Shown here: positions 1-5,942 of the stretch, piece by piece
How positions within the stretch are numbered: the stretch's first letter is position 1
Layout: each line of letters starts with the position of its first letter
NCBI GenBank assembly: GCA_002724825.1
Contig: PBPU01000126.1
Location: 1-6,119 of the forward strand
Length of the DNA: 6,119 nt
Direction of reading: 5' to 3'
Source: Acidimicrobiaceae bacterium
GTDB lineage: Bacteria; Actinomycetota; Acidimicrobiia; Acidimicrobiales; UBA8592
Program-made: the position numbers and the translations under genes
The notes under the pieces: generated by a model
The model's database searches: none
What the model was told of the DNA's origin: nothing
Seen by the model: only the letters and a program-made list of their open reading frames with translations

Positions 1-1
1 C

Positions 2-277
2 CGGAGCGCTTCAGAAATAGCATGGATGGTAGAGGAAATTGCGCAAATAGAAGACGCTATTGGCCAAGAACGCAGCAAAATTGAAGGAGAGAGCTTACTT
101 CTCTGCGATGTGGCGGAACGCTACTCACAGGCCTCCCAAGCATTAGCCGAAGCGATTGATGAAGCGTTTGAATCCGGAGATAATCAAAAACTCGGGGAAC
201 TCAAACAAGTCTTAACATCACGAATCGCAAGAGAACAGGAAATCCTAGGACAACTTGATCTCGTCGGCAGAGGTTAA
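2..277 (+). CDS. Unrecognised helical protein, C-terminal part (5' end outside window)
   Basis: The reading frame is open to the window edge and ends with TAA at 275, directly followed by an in-frame TAG. I treat it as the 3' end of a longer gene. The first ATG in frame, at 26, has no Shine-Dalgarno sequence before it, and the codons before it (R-S-A-S-E-I-A-W) read as normal protein. The visible 91 residues are rich in E, Q, A and L, have no glycine/proline-rich segment except the tail, and should form amphipathic helices, perhaps a coiled coil. There is one cysteine, no membrane segment and no catalytic motif I know. Such a tail would fit the dimerisation end of a small transcriptional regulator next to an SDR operon, but no DNA-binding motif is visible, so this is only a guess. 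It lies 50 bases before the next gene on the same strand. Confidence 0.6.
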   Translation, partial: RSASEIAWMVEEIAQIEDAIGQERSKIEGESLLLCDVAERYSQASQALAEAIDEAFESGDNQKLGELKQVLTSRIAREQEILGQLDLVGRG

Positions 278-312
278 TAGTTCAAGAACGTCTCATAAGA
301 TATTGAAAATAG

Positions 313-321
313 AAGGGGAAG
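313..321 (+). promoter_or_regulatory. Strong ribosome binding site of the first SDR
   Basis: AAGGGGAAG ends six bases before the ATG at 328, with the GGGG core about nine bases before it. It supports that start and stands out because the other genes here have weak or no such sites. Confidence 0.65.
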
Positions 322-327
322 TAACAA

Positions 328-1239
328 ATGTTTAACTTCGAAGGAAAGACAGTATTAATCACGGGAGCGAGCTACGGGCTTGGAGAACAATTCGCTTATT
401 CGTTCGCAGAGGCCGGCGCCGATTTGATTCTCACAGCTAGAACAGAGGATTTGCTTCAAAATGTAGCAGCTACTTGCAGAGAAAAAGGAAGCAAAGTTAC
501 AGCTGTCCCTGGCGATGTTTCTATAGAAGAAGATGTAATAAATGTAGTTAGTGCAGGTATCGAAGAGCATGGAAAAATAGATGTTCTTGTCAATAACGCG
601 GGCATAGCTGATATGCGTGGCGTCGCTCCAGAGCACTTTGACAGTGAAACGTTTAATCAAATTGTTTCTGTTGACCTCGTTGGAGCTTTTTATTACGCCC
701 GAGAATGCGGCCGACATATGTTAAAGAATGGGTCAGGATCCATCGTCAATATCGGATCAATCCTTGGAAGCGGCGGAAGTGAAAACGGTGTGATCGCCTA
801 CAGCGCTGCAAAAGGAGGGCTCCGAAATATGACCCTACAACTCGGAACCGAGTGGGCAGATAGAGGGGTACGAGTGAACGCAGTCTCCCCTGGATTCATT
901 GTGACCGAGATGACAAGAGTTGCTTTAGAAGCGATGGGGATTGACAAGTGGATCGCAAGTCGCACTCCGATGCGTCGAGTAGGTGAATCTCAAGAAGTAA
1001 CTAACGCGGTGATGTTCCTTGCATCAGATCTGGCCAGCTACATAACTGGCGTCGACCTTCTCGTTGATGGCGGAACAAATGCAATAAACGGAAGCTTCCA
1101 GATCCCACCTATCCATCACGAATGGAATGTTGACACGCCGATGATTCCAACATCCTACGAGCCTGTCCAACCCCGACCCGACTGGTATCAAGCCCTTGAA
1201 GCTGGCGTTCCAGGGGTCCACTACCCCCTACCAGAGTAA
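328..1239 (+). CDS. SDR-family oxidoreductase with C-terminal extension
   Basis: A cytosolic NAD(P)-dependent short-chain dehydrogenase/reductase of the classical type, expected to interconvert an alcohol and a ketone/aldehyde; the substrate is unknown. Seen in the 303 residues: cofactor motif TGASYGLG (12-19), Asp63-Val64, NNAG (89-92), Ser144, Tyr158 and Lys162 (YSAAK), SPGF (187-190), and the usual C-terminal segment ending near VDGG (246-249). Arg38 after the second strand hints at NADP(H). The conserved helix-4 Asn is Asp116 (VDLVG). Classical SDRs are about 250 residues; here some 50 further residues, rich in Pro, Trp, Tyr and His, follow the Rossmann core. The ATG at 328 has a good Shine-Dalgarno sequence (AAGGGGAAG, 313-321), the strongest in the window. 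It is probably the first gene of an operon: the MFS gene starts two bases after its stop. Family certain, role unknown. Confidence 0.95.
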   Translation: MFNFEGKTVLITGASYGLGEQFAYSFAEAGADLILTARTEDLLQNVAATCREKGSKVTAVPGDVSIEEDVINVVSAGIEEHGKIDVLVNNAGIADMRGVAPEHFDSETFNQIVSVDLVGAFYYARECGRHMLKNGSGSIVNIGSILGSGGSENGVIAYSAAKGGLRNMTLQLGTEWADRGVRVNAVSPGFIVTEMTRVALEAMGIDKWIASRTPMRRVGESQEVTNAVMFLASDLASYITGVDLLVDGGTNAINGSFQIPPIHHEWNVDTPMIPTSYEPVQPRPDWYQALEAGVPGVHYPLPE

Positions 1240-1241
1240 AT

Positions 1242-2690
1242 TTGAACGATATCAACACTCCGAATCACCTCGAGGAGTTAGAACCGATAAGCAGAAGAGC
1301 TTGGGTTGTCCTTTTCGTTTGCTCATCTTCAATGTTCTTACTTCTCCTCGATAGTGGTGCAATGTTCGTGGCCTTTCCCTTCATCGAAGACCGCTTCAGT
1401 GATCAGGCTTCGCGTACGACCCTGTCGTGGATAGTTTCAGCTTTCTTTATTGTTATGGTTTCTGCTCTTCTCGTTGCTGGAAGAGCAGCCGACAGATTCG
1501 GACGCAGGAAGGTTTTTCTTAGTGGACTAATGATCTATGGGATTGCGGCTATTCTCGGCGGCCTGTTATCAAACGTATGGGCTCTGATTCTATTCAGGGC
1601 ACTGCAAGGTATGGGTGTAGCGATGCTATCCCCGACAGCTCTTGCAATCTGTCTGGTTGAATTTCCACATTCCCGGCGAGCGTACGCATTCGGAGTGTGG
1701 GGAACGATAGGTGCTGGAGCAGGATTATGCGCAAGCCCAATAGGTGCTGGACTTGTTGAAATTTTCAACTGGCGGGCTGTGTTCATCTTTACTGGCATTG
1801 CCGCTCTTGTAACGCTCGGTGCCGGATGGTCGGTCCTTGGGAAGGATGAGGAGGAACGAGACTCAACCCCAATTGATATCTTCGCTGCACTACTCGCAAC
1901 GATGACCGTTGCGAGCTTCACGCTTGTATTGGTTCAGGGGCAGGATTGGGGGTGGAGCGCGACGCCAACATTGGTTTGCCTTACCTTCTTTATCTTGTCT
2001 GCCCCGGTATTGGTTTACCGAAACTCTTCACACCCCTACCCTCTTCTCAATCCGAAAATCTTTACCAGCCGTTCATTCAATATTGGCTGCTTAGGGTCAG
2101 TGTTTTGTCAAATTGGATTCTTTTCAATCTATTTTGGACTTCCTCTCTATATGAAGGAGGTCTGGGATTGGACACCTCTTCGCATAGGGTTTGCCCTGAT
2201 ACCACTTAACATTATCCCAATATTGACATCTGCGATTGCTGGAAAAATAGTCGATAAGCGAGGTCCTCGATCAATGATTGTCTTCGGTGGATTGTGGAGC
2301 GGAGGCGCCTGCGTACTTATGGGGTTCTGGTTGATCGACATTGGATATACGTATCTGGCGATTGGGTTGTTAGCGTACGGCTTGGGAGCGATGGCAATCG
2401 GAAACACAACCACGATCGCAACTCTTATGGGGATCGATGACACGATGTTGGCTAGCGCAACATCAGGCTCCTACACGGGAAGAAGATTGGGGTCGGCACT
2501 CGGAGCGGTCTTGGCAGCGGCGATCGTCGGTAACAGAATCGGAGAAGATTTCGCGGACGCGTATCTCTGGGTATGGGTCCTTGGAACAGCAGCATATTTT
2601 CTCGGCGCAATAGTTACCTTCCTGTTTTACCCAAAGCAGATCAATAACCCTGATGGACAAACAATTGGAAGCTTTCCTTTCGCAGATTGA
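1242..2690 (+). CDS. MFS transporter, DHA2 (EmrB/QacA-like) family
   Basis: An inner-membrane, proton-driven exporter of the 14-helix drug/metabolite family; the substrate cannot be told. Its 482 residues are mostly hydrophobic segments. Helix 1 (about 20-47) contains LLLLDSGA, matching the LD of DHA2 proteins (36-37). Motif A is GRAADRFGRRK (80-90), motif B RALQGMG (119-125). The motif C region (151-170) is degenerate, with SP (165-166) in place of GP, followed by the WR pair (177-178) typical of the family. A charged loop at 200-209 separates the halves. Length is normal for the family. The start is a TTG two bases after the SDR stop with almost no Shine-Dalgarno sequence, so translation is probably coupled to the SDR. 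The next in-frame ATG would cut into helix 1, so TTG is preferred. The tight link suggests that it moves the SDR product or substrate; this is inference. Confidence 0.93.
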   Translation: MNDINTPNHLEELEPISRRAWVVLFVCSSSMFLLLLDSGAMFVAFPFIEDRFSDQASRTTLSWIVSAFFIVMVSALLVAGRAADRFGRRKVFLSGLMIYGIAAILGGLLSNVWALILFRALQGMGVAMLSPTALAICLVEFPHSRRAYAFGVWGTIGAGAGLCASPIGAGLVEIFNWRAVFIFTGIAALVTLGAGWSVLGKDEEERDSTPIDIFAALLATMTVASFTLVLVQGQDWGWSATPTLVCLTFFILSAPVLVYRNSSHPYPLLNPKIFTSRSFNIGCLGSVFCQIGFFSIYFGLPLYMKEVWDWTPLRIGFALIPLNIIPILTSAIAGKIVDKRGPRSMIVFGGLWSGGACVLMGFWLIDIGYTYLAIGLLAYGLGAMAIGNTTTIATLMGIDDTMLASATSGSYTGRRLGSALGAVLAAAIVGNRIGEDFADAYLWVWVLGTAAYFLGAIVTFLFYPKQINNPDGQTIGSFPFAD

Positions 2691-2749
2691 GAAGTAACGA
2701 AATCGGGTTCTGATTCTTCCTTCCGTTGGGTTTGCTATATCGTATGGGC

Positions 2750-3457
2750 ATGGATAAAAAACGAATAGTCATCACAGGAGCTAGTCGGGGCATCGGGTTA
2801 GAAATGGCGCGAATCCTTATTAGCCAAGGACATACAGTATATGGAGCAGTTCGGAACCCAGAGGGAGCTACCGACCTCCAAGAAGCAGGGCCCGCAGGTA
2901 TCCTCCAACTCGATATCAGCGATCAGGATTCAATAACTGCGTTTGGAGAGAACCTCGCAAATACCACTAACGCTCTAGACATCCTCGTTAACAATGCGGG
3001 AATTACCAGCAATGATCTCGGAGCTGACCGGAGACAATGCAACCCATGGCAGGTTGATAATGAAATAGTCCTCGAGGAGACGAGAATCAACGCTCTAGGC
3101 CCCATGATGGTTACACGAAGCGTCATAGGCCTCCTCGAAGCAGGCGATAATCCCGTCGTACTGAACACGTCATCTCAGCTCGGGTCCATGATTATTGGAG
3201 CTGCGATGCCTTTCGATGTTGCCTACAACGTGTCAAAAGCCGCATTGAACATGATTACTGTCATGTCAGCGTCAACAAATAAGAACGTATCATTCGTTGC
3301 CTTGCATCCGGGTTGGGTAAAGACAGATATGGGAACAGATGCTGCCGAGATGGAAGTCGCTGATTCCGCAGGAGCAATCGTTAATTCACTGCTAGCGCTT
3401 ACTATCGAAGACTCTGGGCGGTTTATCCGCTGGGACGGCACCGATCACCCTTGGTAA
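2750..3457 (+). CDS. C-factor/sniffer-like SDR oxidoreductase
   Basis: A soluble short-chain dehydrogenase/reductase of the C-factor (CsgA)/sniffer carbonyl-reductase type, likely NADP(H)-dependent. From the ATG at 2750 it has 235 residues: TGASRGIG (9-16), Asp55 in LDIS, NNAG (81-84), Asn114, Ser142, Tyr159 and Lys163 (YNVSK), HPGWVKTDMG (186-195), and a C-terminal GRFIRWDG...PW. The last two are hallmarks of this subgroup, known as carbonyl reductases or as the Myxococcus signal-related protein. All catalytic residues are present. Start choice: the frame reaches back to TTG 2726 and ATG 2744, but 2750 places the glycine motif at the usual distance and lies eight bases after a possible -10 box (2736-2741). 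ATG 2744 would add Met-Gly. It follows the MFS gene by 59 bases and overlaps the next gene by one base. Family certain, substrate unknown. Confidence 0.93.
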   Translation: MDKKRIVITGASRGIGLEMARILISQGHTVYGAVRNPEGATDLQEAGPAGILQLDISDQDSITAFGENLANTTNALDILVNNAGITSNDLGADRRQCNPWQVDNEIVLEETRINALGPMMVTRSVIGLLEAGDNPVVLNTSSQLGSMIIGAAMPFDVAYNVSKAALNMITVMSASTNKNVSFVALHPGWVKTDMGTDAAEMEVADSAGAIVNSLLALTIEDSGRFIRWDGTDHPW

Positions 3458-4224
3458 TGTCAACGATTGAACAACTATGGCGCTATCCGGTTAAGTCCCT
3501 TCAAGGGGAACAGCTAACCTCCACAGAAGTCACAGATGTCATACCGGGTGACCGGGCATGGGGAATACTTGATAATGAAAGCGGGCAACTGCTGTCTGCA
3601 AAGCGGGTGCCGAAACTACTTGAAGGGTCAGCGACATTAGTCGATGATGGCTGCCTCATCACGATCGATGGAAACGAATTCCACAGTAGCGACGCCGGAG
3701 TAGACGCTGGCCTGTCAGCCTGGCTAGACCGGGAGGTACGACTCGCTCTACCCACTCCTGGAGAACAGGCAACAATCGAAATTGAATGGGATGAGGGTCA
3801 CGATGAGGCCCCTGAAGAACTAGAAGTTTTTGAATTTTCTACGTCACCAGGCTGGTTTTTCGACTCGAGTTCAAGTCTGCACCTAATAGGTTCCGGTACT
3901 CTCACCATGCTTGATTCTCGCGTTGGGGAGGGAGCTGGTGATGTCCGAAGGTTCAGGCCAAATATTGTTGTCGATACATCGGAAGCGTTTATCGAAGATG
4001 AATGGGTCGGCAAAGAGTTGCTTCTTGGGGGCGTCACTGTAGATGTAAAGAAGAGAACGGATCGCTGCATCGTAATCTCTAGAGCCTTTGGTGAATTTCC
4101 AGCGTCACGAAAAACTCTGAAATACCTGAGCAAAAATCATCAACGAGAAGCAGGGTTAAGTTTGGAGCCGATTAAACCAGGACGTATGACAGTTGGAGAT
4201 CCAGTCGAGATCCCCAATGACTAG
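3457..4224 (+). CDS. MOSC-domain protein (N-terminal barrel plus MOSC)
   Basis: A 255-residue protein with the two-part layout of the YcbX/mARC-like MOSC family. The N-terminal beta-barrel begins with LWRYPVKSLQG (7-17), the classic opening of this family. The MOSC part carries RFRPN (165-169) and the conserved cysteine in DRC (Cys204), which in the family binds the molybdenum cofactor or carries sulfur. Known members reduce N-hydroxylated compounds or handle molybdenum-cofactor sulfur. There is no C-terminal ferredoxin domain, so an outside electron donor would be needed if it is a reductase. The central region (109-125) is very acidic. The ATG at 3457 shares its A with the preceding TAA (TAATG), so I prefer it over the TTG at 3451; no Shine-Dalgarno is seen, and coupling to the upstream SDR is likely. 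The gene ends three bases inside the convergent SDR. Confidence 0.92.
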   Translation: MSTIEQLWRYPVKSLQGEQLTSTEVTDVIPGDRAWGILDNESGQLLSAKRVPKLLEGSATLVDDGCLITIDGNEFHSSDAGVDAGLSAWLDREVRLALPTPGEQATIEIEWDEGHDEAPEELEVFEFSTSPGWFFDSSSSLHLIGSGTLTMLDSRVGEGAGDVRRFRPNIVVDTSEAFIEDEWVGKELLLGGVTVDVKKRTDRCIVISRAFGEFPASRKTLKYLSKNHQREAGLSLEPIKPGRMTVGDPVEIPND

Positions 4225-5051
4225 CTCTGGTCAAATTGTTCACGTACCGCTGGATTAGTTACTACGTCAGGAAGGCTGTCGCCCGATGCTCCGAGGGTGG
4301 AACCTCCATCAACGGTTAAGGTCTGGCCCGTGATATAGCTTGCTTTCTCTGATAGAAGAAAAAGGACAGCGTTGGCGATATCTTCGGGTTCTCCTCGACG
4401 TTGAAGCGGAATTCTCTGGGCGACTTCTTGTACGTCGCCCTGGCCGGCCCTCGGTGTTTTCACGGTTCCTGCCGCTACCGCATTGACACGAATACCATGC
4501 TGCCCCCACTCAGCAGCCATGGTCCGAGACATAGATTCAAGTCCTGCTTTAGCAGCCCCGTATCCAGCTAGAAGGGGAATAGCTCGTGCTGCGATAGACG
4601 AAATGTTGACGATCGCCCCTGGTGAAGATTGTTCTATCAGCGACGATGCAACCTCGCGACAGCTAACTAGGGCATAACGGAGATTTCTTGAAAGGATTCG
4701 GTCAAAGGTATCCATCTCACAGTCTTTGGTCCTGCTCCAGTCTGTGACACCAACCCCGCCAACAACATTAACTAGAAACTTCACTGGATCTTGAGCGTCT
4801 AATATGTGGTTAAGCACTGAAGAAAAAGCCGTTTCATCGGTAACATCTGCGATATGTGGCTGAATCGACCCTCGCAAGCCTTTACCTTCTTCAACGACCT
4901 CTTCGGCATGATCTCGATCGTAAGTGACGATGTGGAGTTCTGCTCCAGCGTCAGCGAGAGCTAAAGTAACCGCCGATCCTATGCCTCCACCGGCGCCCCC
5001 TACCACGAGTGCCGTCCCCCCTGATAGATCGAGTGTTGGTAGGTCGCTCAT
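4221..5051 (-). CDS. Classical SDR oxidoreductase with altered motifs
   Basis: A short-chain dehydrogenase/reductase of 276 residues, cytosolic and NAD(P)-dependent; the substrate is unknown. The catalytic set is complete: Asn123, Ser152 (NISS), Tyr164 and Lys168 (YGAAK). Structural motifs deviate. The cofactor loop is GGAGGGIG (18-25) instead of TGxxxGxG, NNAG has become NVVG (95-98), and the usual PG after the sixth strand is AG (194-195). The C-terminal ITGQTLTVDGG (240-250) is standard, and about 26 residues follow it. Database names such as 3-oxoacyl-ACP reductase are often given to such proteins but cannot be justified here. The start at 5051 gives the normal short leader before the first strand. 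It lacks a Shine-Dalgarno, but a TATAAT lies just upstream, consistent with a leaderless message. It is transcribed against the MOSC gene and away from the phosphatase, so it is a separate unit. Confidence 0.95.
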   Translation of the reverse strand: MSDLPTLDLSGGTALVVGGAGGGIGSAVTLALADAGAELHIVTYDRDHAEEVVEEGKGLRGSIQPHIADVTDETAFSSVLNHILDAQDPVKFLVNVVGGVGVTDWSRTKDCEMDTFDRILSRNLRYALVSCREVASSLIEQSSPGAIVNISSIAARAIPLLAGYGAAKAGLESMSRTMAAEWGQHGIRVNAVAAGTVKTPRAGQGDVQEVAQRIPLQRRGEPEDIANAVLFLLSEKASYITGQTLTVDGGSTLGASGDSLPDVVTNPAVREQFDQS

Positions 5052-5059
5052 AATGTCAG

Positions 5060-5065
5060 ATTATA
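5060..5065 (-). promoter_or_regulatory. -10 box of the minus-strand SDR, probably leaderless
   Basis: On the minus strand the bases read TATAAT, an exact match to the bacterial -10 consensus, and eight bases separate it from the ATG at 5051. Transcription would begin at or next to the start codon. No good -35 hexamer is seen at 16-18 bases upstream. Inferred from sequence only. Confidence 0.5.
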
Positions 5066-5066
5066 T

Positions 5067-5084
5067 GAACCGGATCACGGGTTC
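5067..5084. promoter_or_regulatory. Imperfect dyad in the divergent spacer, possible operator
   Basis: GAACC (5067-5071) and GGTTC (5080-5084) are reverse complements around an eight-base centre. The dyad lies between the -10 box and the expected -35 position of the minus-strand SDR promoter, where a bound repressor would block polymerase. The arms are short, so chance occurrence is quite possible. The rest of the 106-base spacer (5052-5157) shows only a weak TAGAAT (5101-5106) that could be a -10 for the phosphatase. Confidence 0.25.
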
Positions 5085-5157
5085 CATATTCGCTAATAGT
5101 TAGAATTATTTCAACACTTAGGGTGGTCTTCCCCATCAGCTTCTCTAGGCTCATGAT

Positions 5158-5766
5158 GTGGAATTAATAATCGTTAGACACGGAAGACCTAACCGCGTAG
5201 AAAACGTTGAGGGGACTGCTGACCCCAGCTTGACCGATATCGGGCATGCACAAGCGGACGCTGTTGCGAACTACTTATGCGATCTAGAGATTGATTTGAT
5301 TGTTTCTTCTCCTATGCTTCGGGCGCGTCAAACAGCTCAACCGCTTGTCGAAAAGCTCGGTAAGGAGTTGATAATTGTCGATGATTTAATAGAAATTGAC
5401 AAAGACAGCGATACGTACCTTCCAATGGAAGAAGTAAAGGCCAAAGGGGGCGATGAATGGCAAGCAATCATCGATGACCCAGACAGTATGCATGGCGATG
5501 TCGATATCGAAGCGTTTGCCGATCGCGTTTTCGCAGCGTTTGAAGAAATAATTACGACTAACCCTGGAAAAACTGTTGTGGCGTTCTGCCATGCCATGGT
5601 TGCTATGTCTTTTCTTCAACGAACACTTGGATACGAGGATCGGTATGGGTTGAGGATTGACTACGCCAGCATTACTCGAGTGCAAGCTTCGCGAGCTGGA
5701 GTTCGTTCGGTTCGATCCGTAAACGAAACTATGCACCTAGGGGATAAAGTCATTCTTACCCCGTAG
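5158..5766 (+). CDS. Histidine phosphatase family protein
   Basis: A 202-residue member of the histidine phosphatase (phosphoglycerate mutase-like) superfamily, probably cytosolic. It opens with MELIIVRHGRP, placing the RHG motif at 7-9 with His8 as the residue that takes the phosphate. Also seen are SSPMLRARQTA (50-60) with Arg55, and the second histidine as CHA at 144-146 (His145), where many members have SHG. DPSLTDIGHAQA (22-33) is the usual segment after the motif. The segment YLPMEE (87-92) resembles a subgroup I associate with actinobacteria. The substrate is not predictable; the family includes phosphomonoesterases for sugars, nucleotides and cofactors. GTG 5158 is the only sensible start, because an in-frame TAG lies at 5146-5148 and no other start codon falls between. 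A weak AGG lies eight bases upstream. It is divergent from the SDR and probably its own transcription unit. Confidence 0.92.
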   Translation: MELIIVRHGRPNRVENVEGTADPSLTDIGHAQADAVANYLCDLEIDLIVSSPMLRARQTAQPLVEKLGKELIIVDDLIEIDKDSDTYLPMEEVKAKGGDEWQAIIDDPDSMHGDVDIEAFADRVFAAFEEIITTNPGKTVVAFCHAMVAMSFLQRTLGYEDRYGLRIDYASITRVQASRAGVRSVRSVNETMHLGDKVILTP

Positions 5767-5844
5767 AGGTCGCTAGGGTAAGCCCAACTAATGAACCTGA
5801 AGAAAAGCAAGGCAGAGAGCTCGCCATAACAGGGGCGACCTCTA
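5764..5844 (+). repeat. 10-bp inverted repeat enclosing possible branched RNA
   Basis: TAGAGGTCGC (5764-5773) and GCGACCTCTA (5835-5844) are perfect reverse complements, 61 bases apart. The left arm begins with the phosphatase stop codon. Two smaller hairpins can be drawn inside: GGG-TAAG-CCC (5776-5785), and a bulged stem GGC-GA with TC-GCC (5811-5825). Together they resemble a closing stem with two inner arms, as in many structured RNAs. No T-run follows, so this is not a standard intrinsic terminator. I could not match it to a riboswitch or small-RNA family. It may be a 3' UTR stabiliser or processing site, a leader of the downstream gene, or a chance repeat. Confidence 0.4.
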
Positions 5845-5863
5845 AATACTTCCCAACTAGCAT

Positions 5864-5877
5864 CAGTATTAGTACTG
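5864..5877. promoter_or_regulatory. Small dyad upstream of the secreted-protein gene
   Basis: CAGTA-TTAG-TACTG is a five-base perfect inverted repeat with a four-base centre, 65 bases before the ATG at 5943. It could be an operator or short hairpin. The sequence after it (5878-5942) is AT-rich, as promoter regions are, but I find no -35/-10 pair with acceptable spacing. Confidence 0.25.
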
Positions 5878-5942
5878 CTCGAACTGTGTTTCAGAGTTCT
5901 TGCTTTTATGGTGTAAATATAGCTAGGTTTCTTTTACAAACT

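Noticed and set aside
280..289. GTTC-AA-GAAC dyad upstream of the first SDR
   Set aside because: Only four-base arms; expected often by chance and not linked to a convincing promoter.
355..717. 120-residue open frame on the minus strand inside the first SDR
   Set aside because: It lies wholly inside a certain SDR gene; its product is Cys/Ser/Tyr-rich without any domain pattern and has no ribosome site.
1535..1921. 128-residue open frame on the minus strand inside the MFS gene
   Set aside because: It is antisense to a certain membrane-protein gene and its S/P/A-rich product looks like the usual shadow of hydrophobic codons.
2726..2728. TTG as start of the C-factor-like SDR
   Set aside because: It adds eight residues before the usual N-terminus, has no ribosome site, and two ATGs closer to the Rossmann motif are better candidates.
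3798..4133. 111-residue open frame on the minus strand inside the MOSC gene
   Set aside because: A shadow of the MOSC gene; Ser/Pro-rich low-complexity product, no start signal.
5386..5736. 116-residue open frame on the minus strand inside the phosphatase gene
   Set aside because: It overlaps a certain phosphatase gene entirely and shows no family resemblance.
5764..5844. Intrinsic terminator reading of the inverted repeat
   Set aside because: The loop is 61 bases and no T-run follows, unlike a Rho-independent terminator.
5780..5844. Resemblance of GAACCTGA and GCCATAAC to pieces of TPP and fluoride riboswitches
   Set aside because: The remaining conserved parts and the order of elements are missing, so these short matches are most likely chance.
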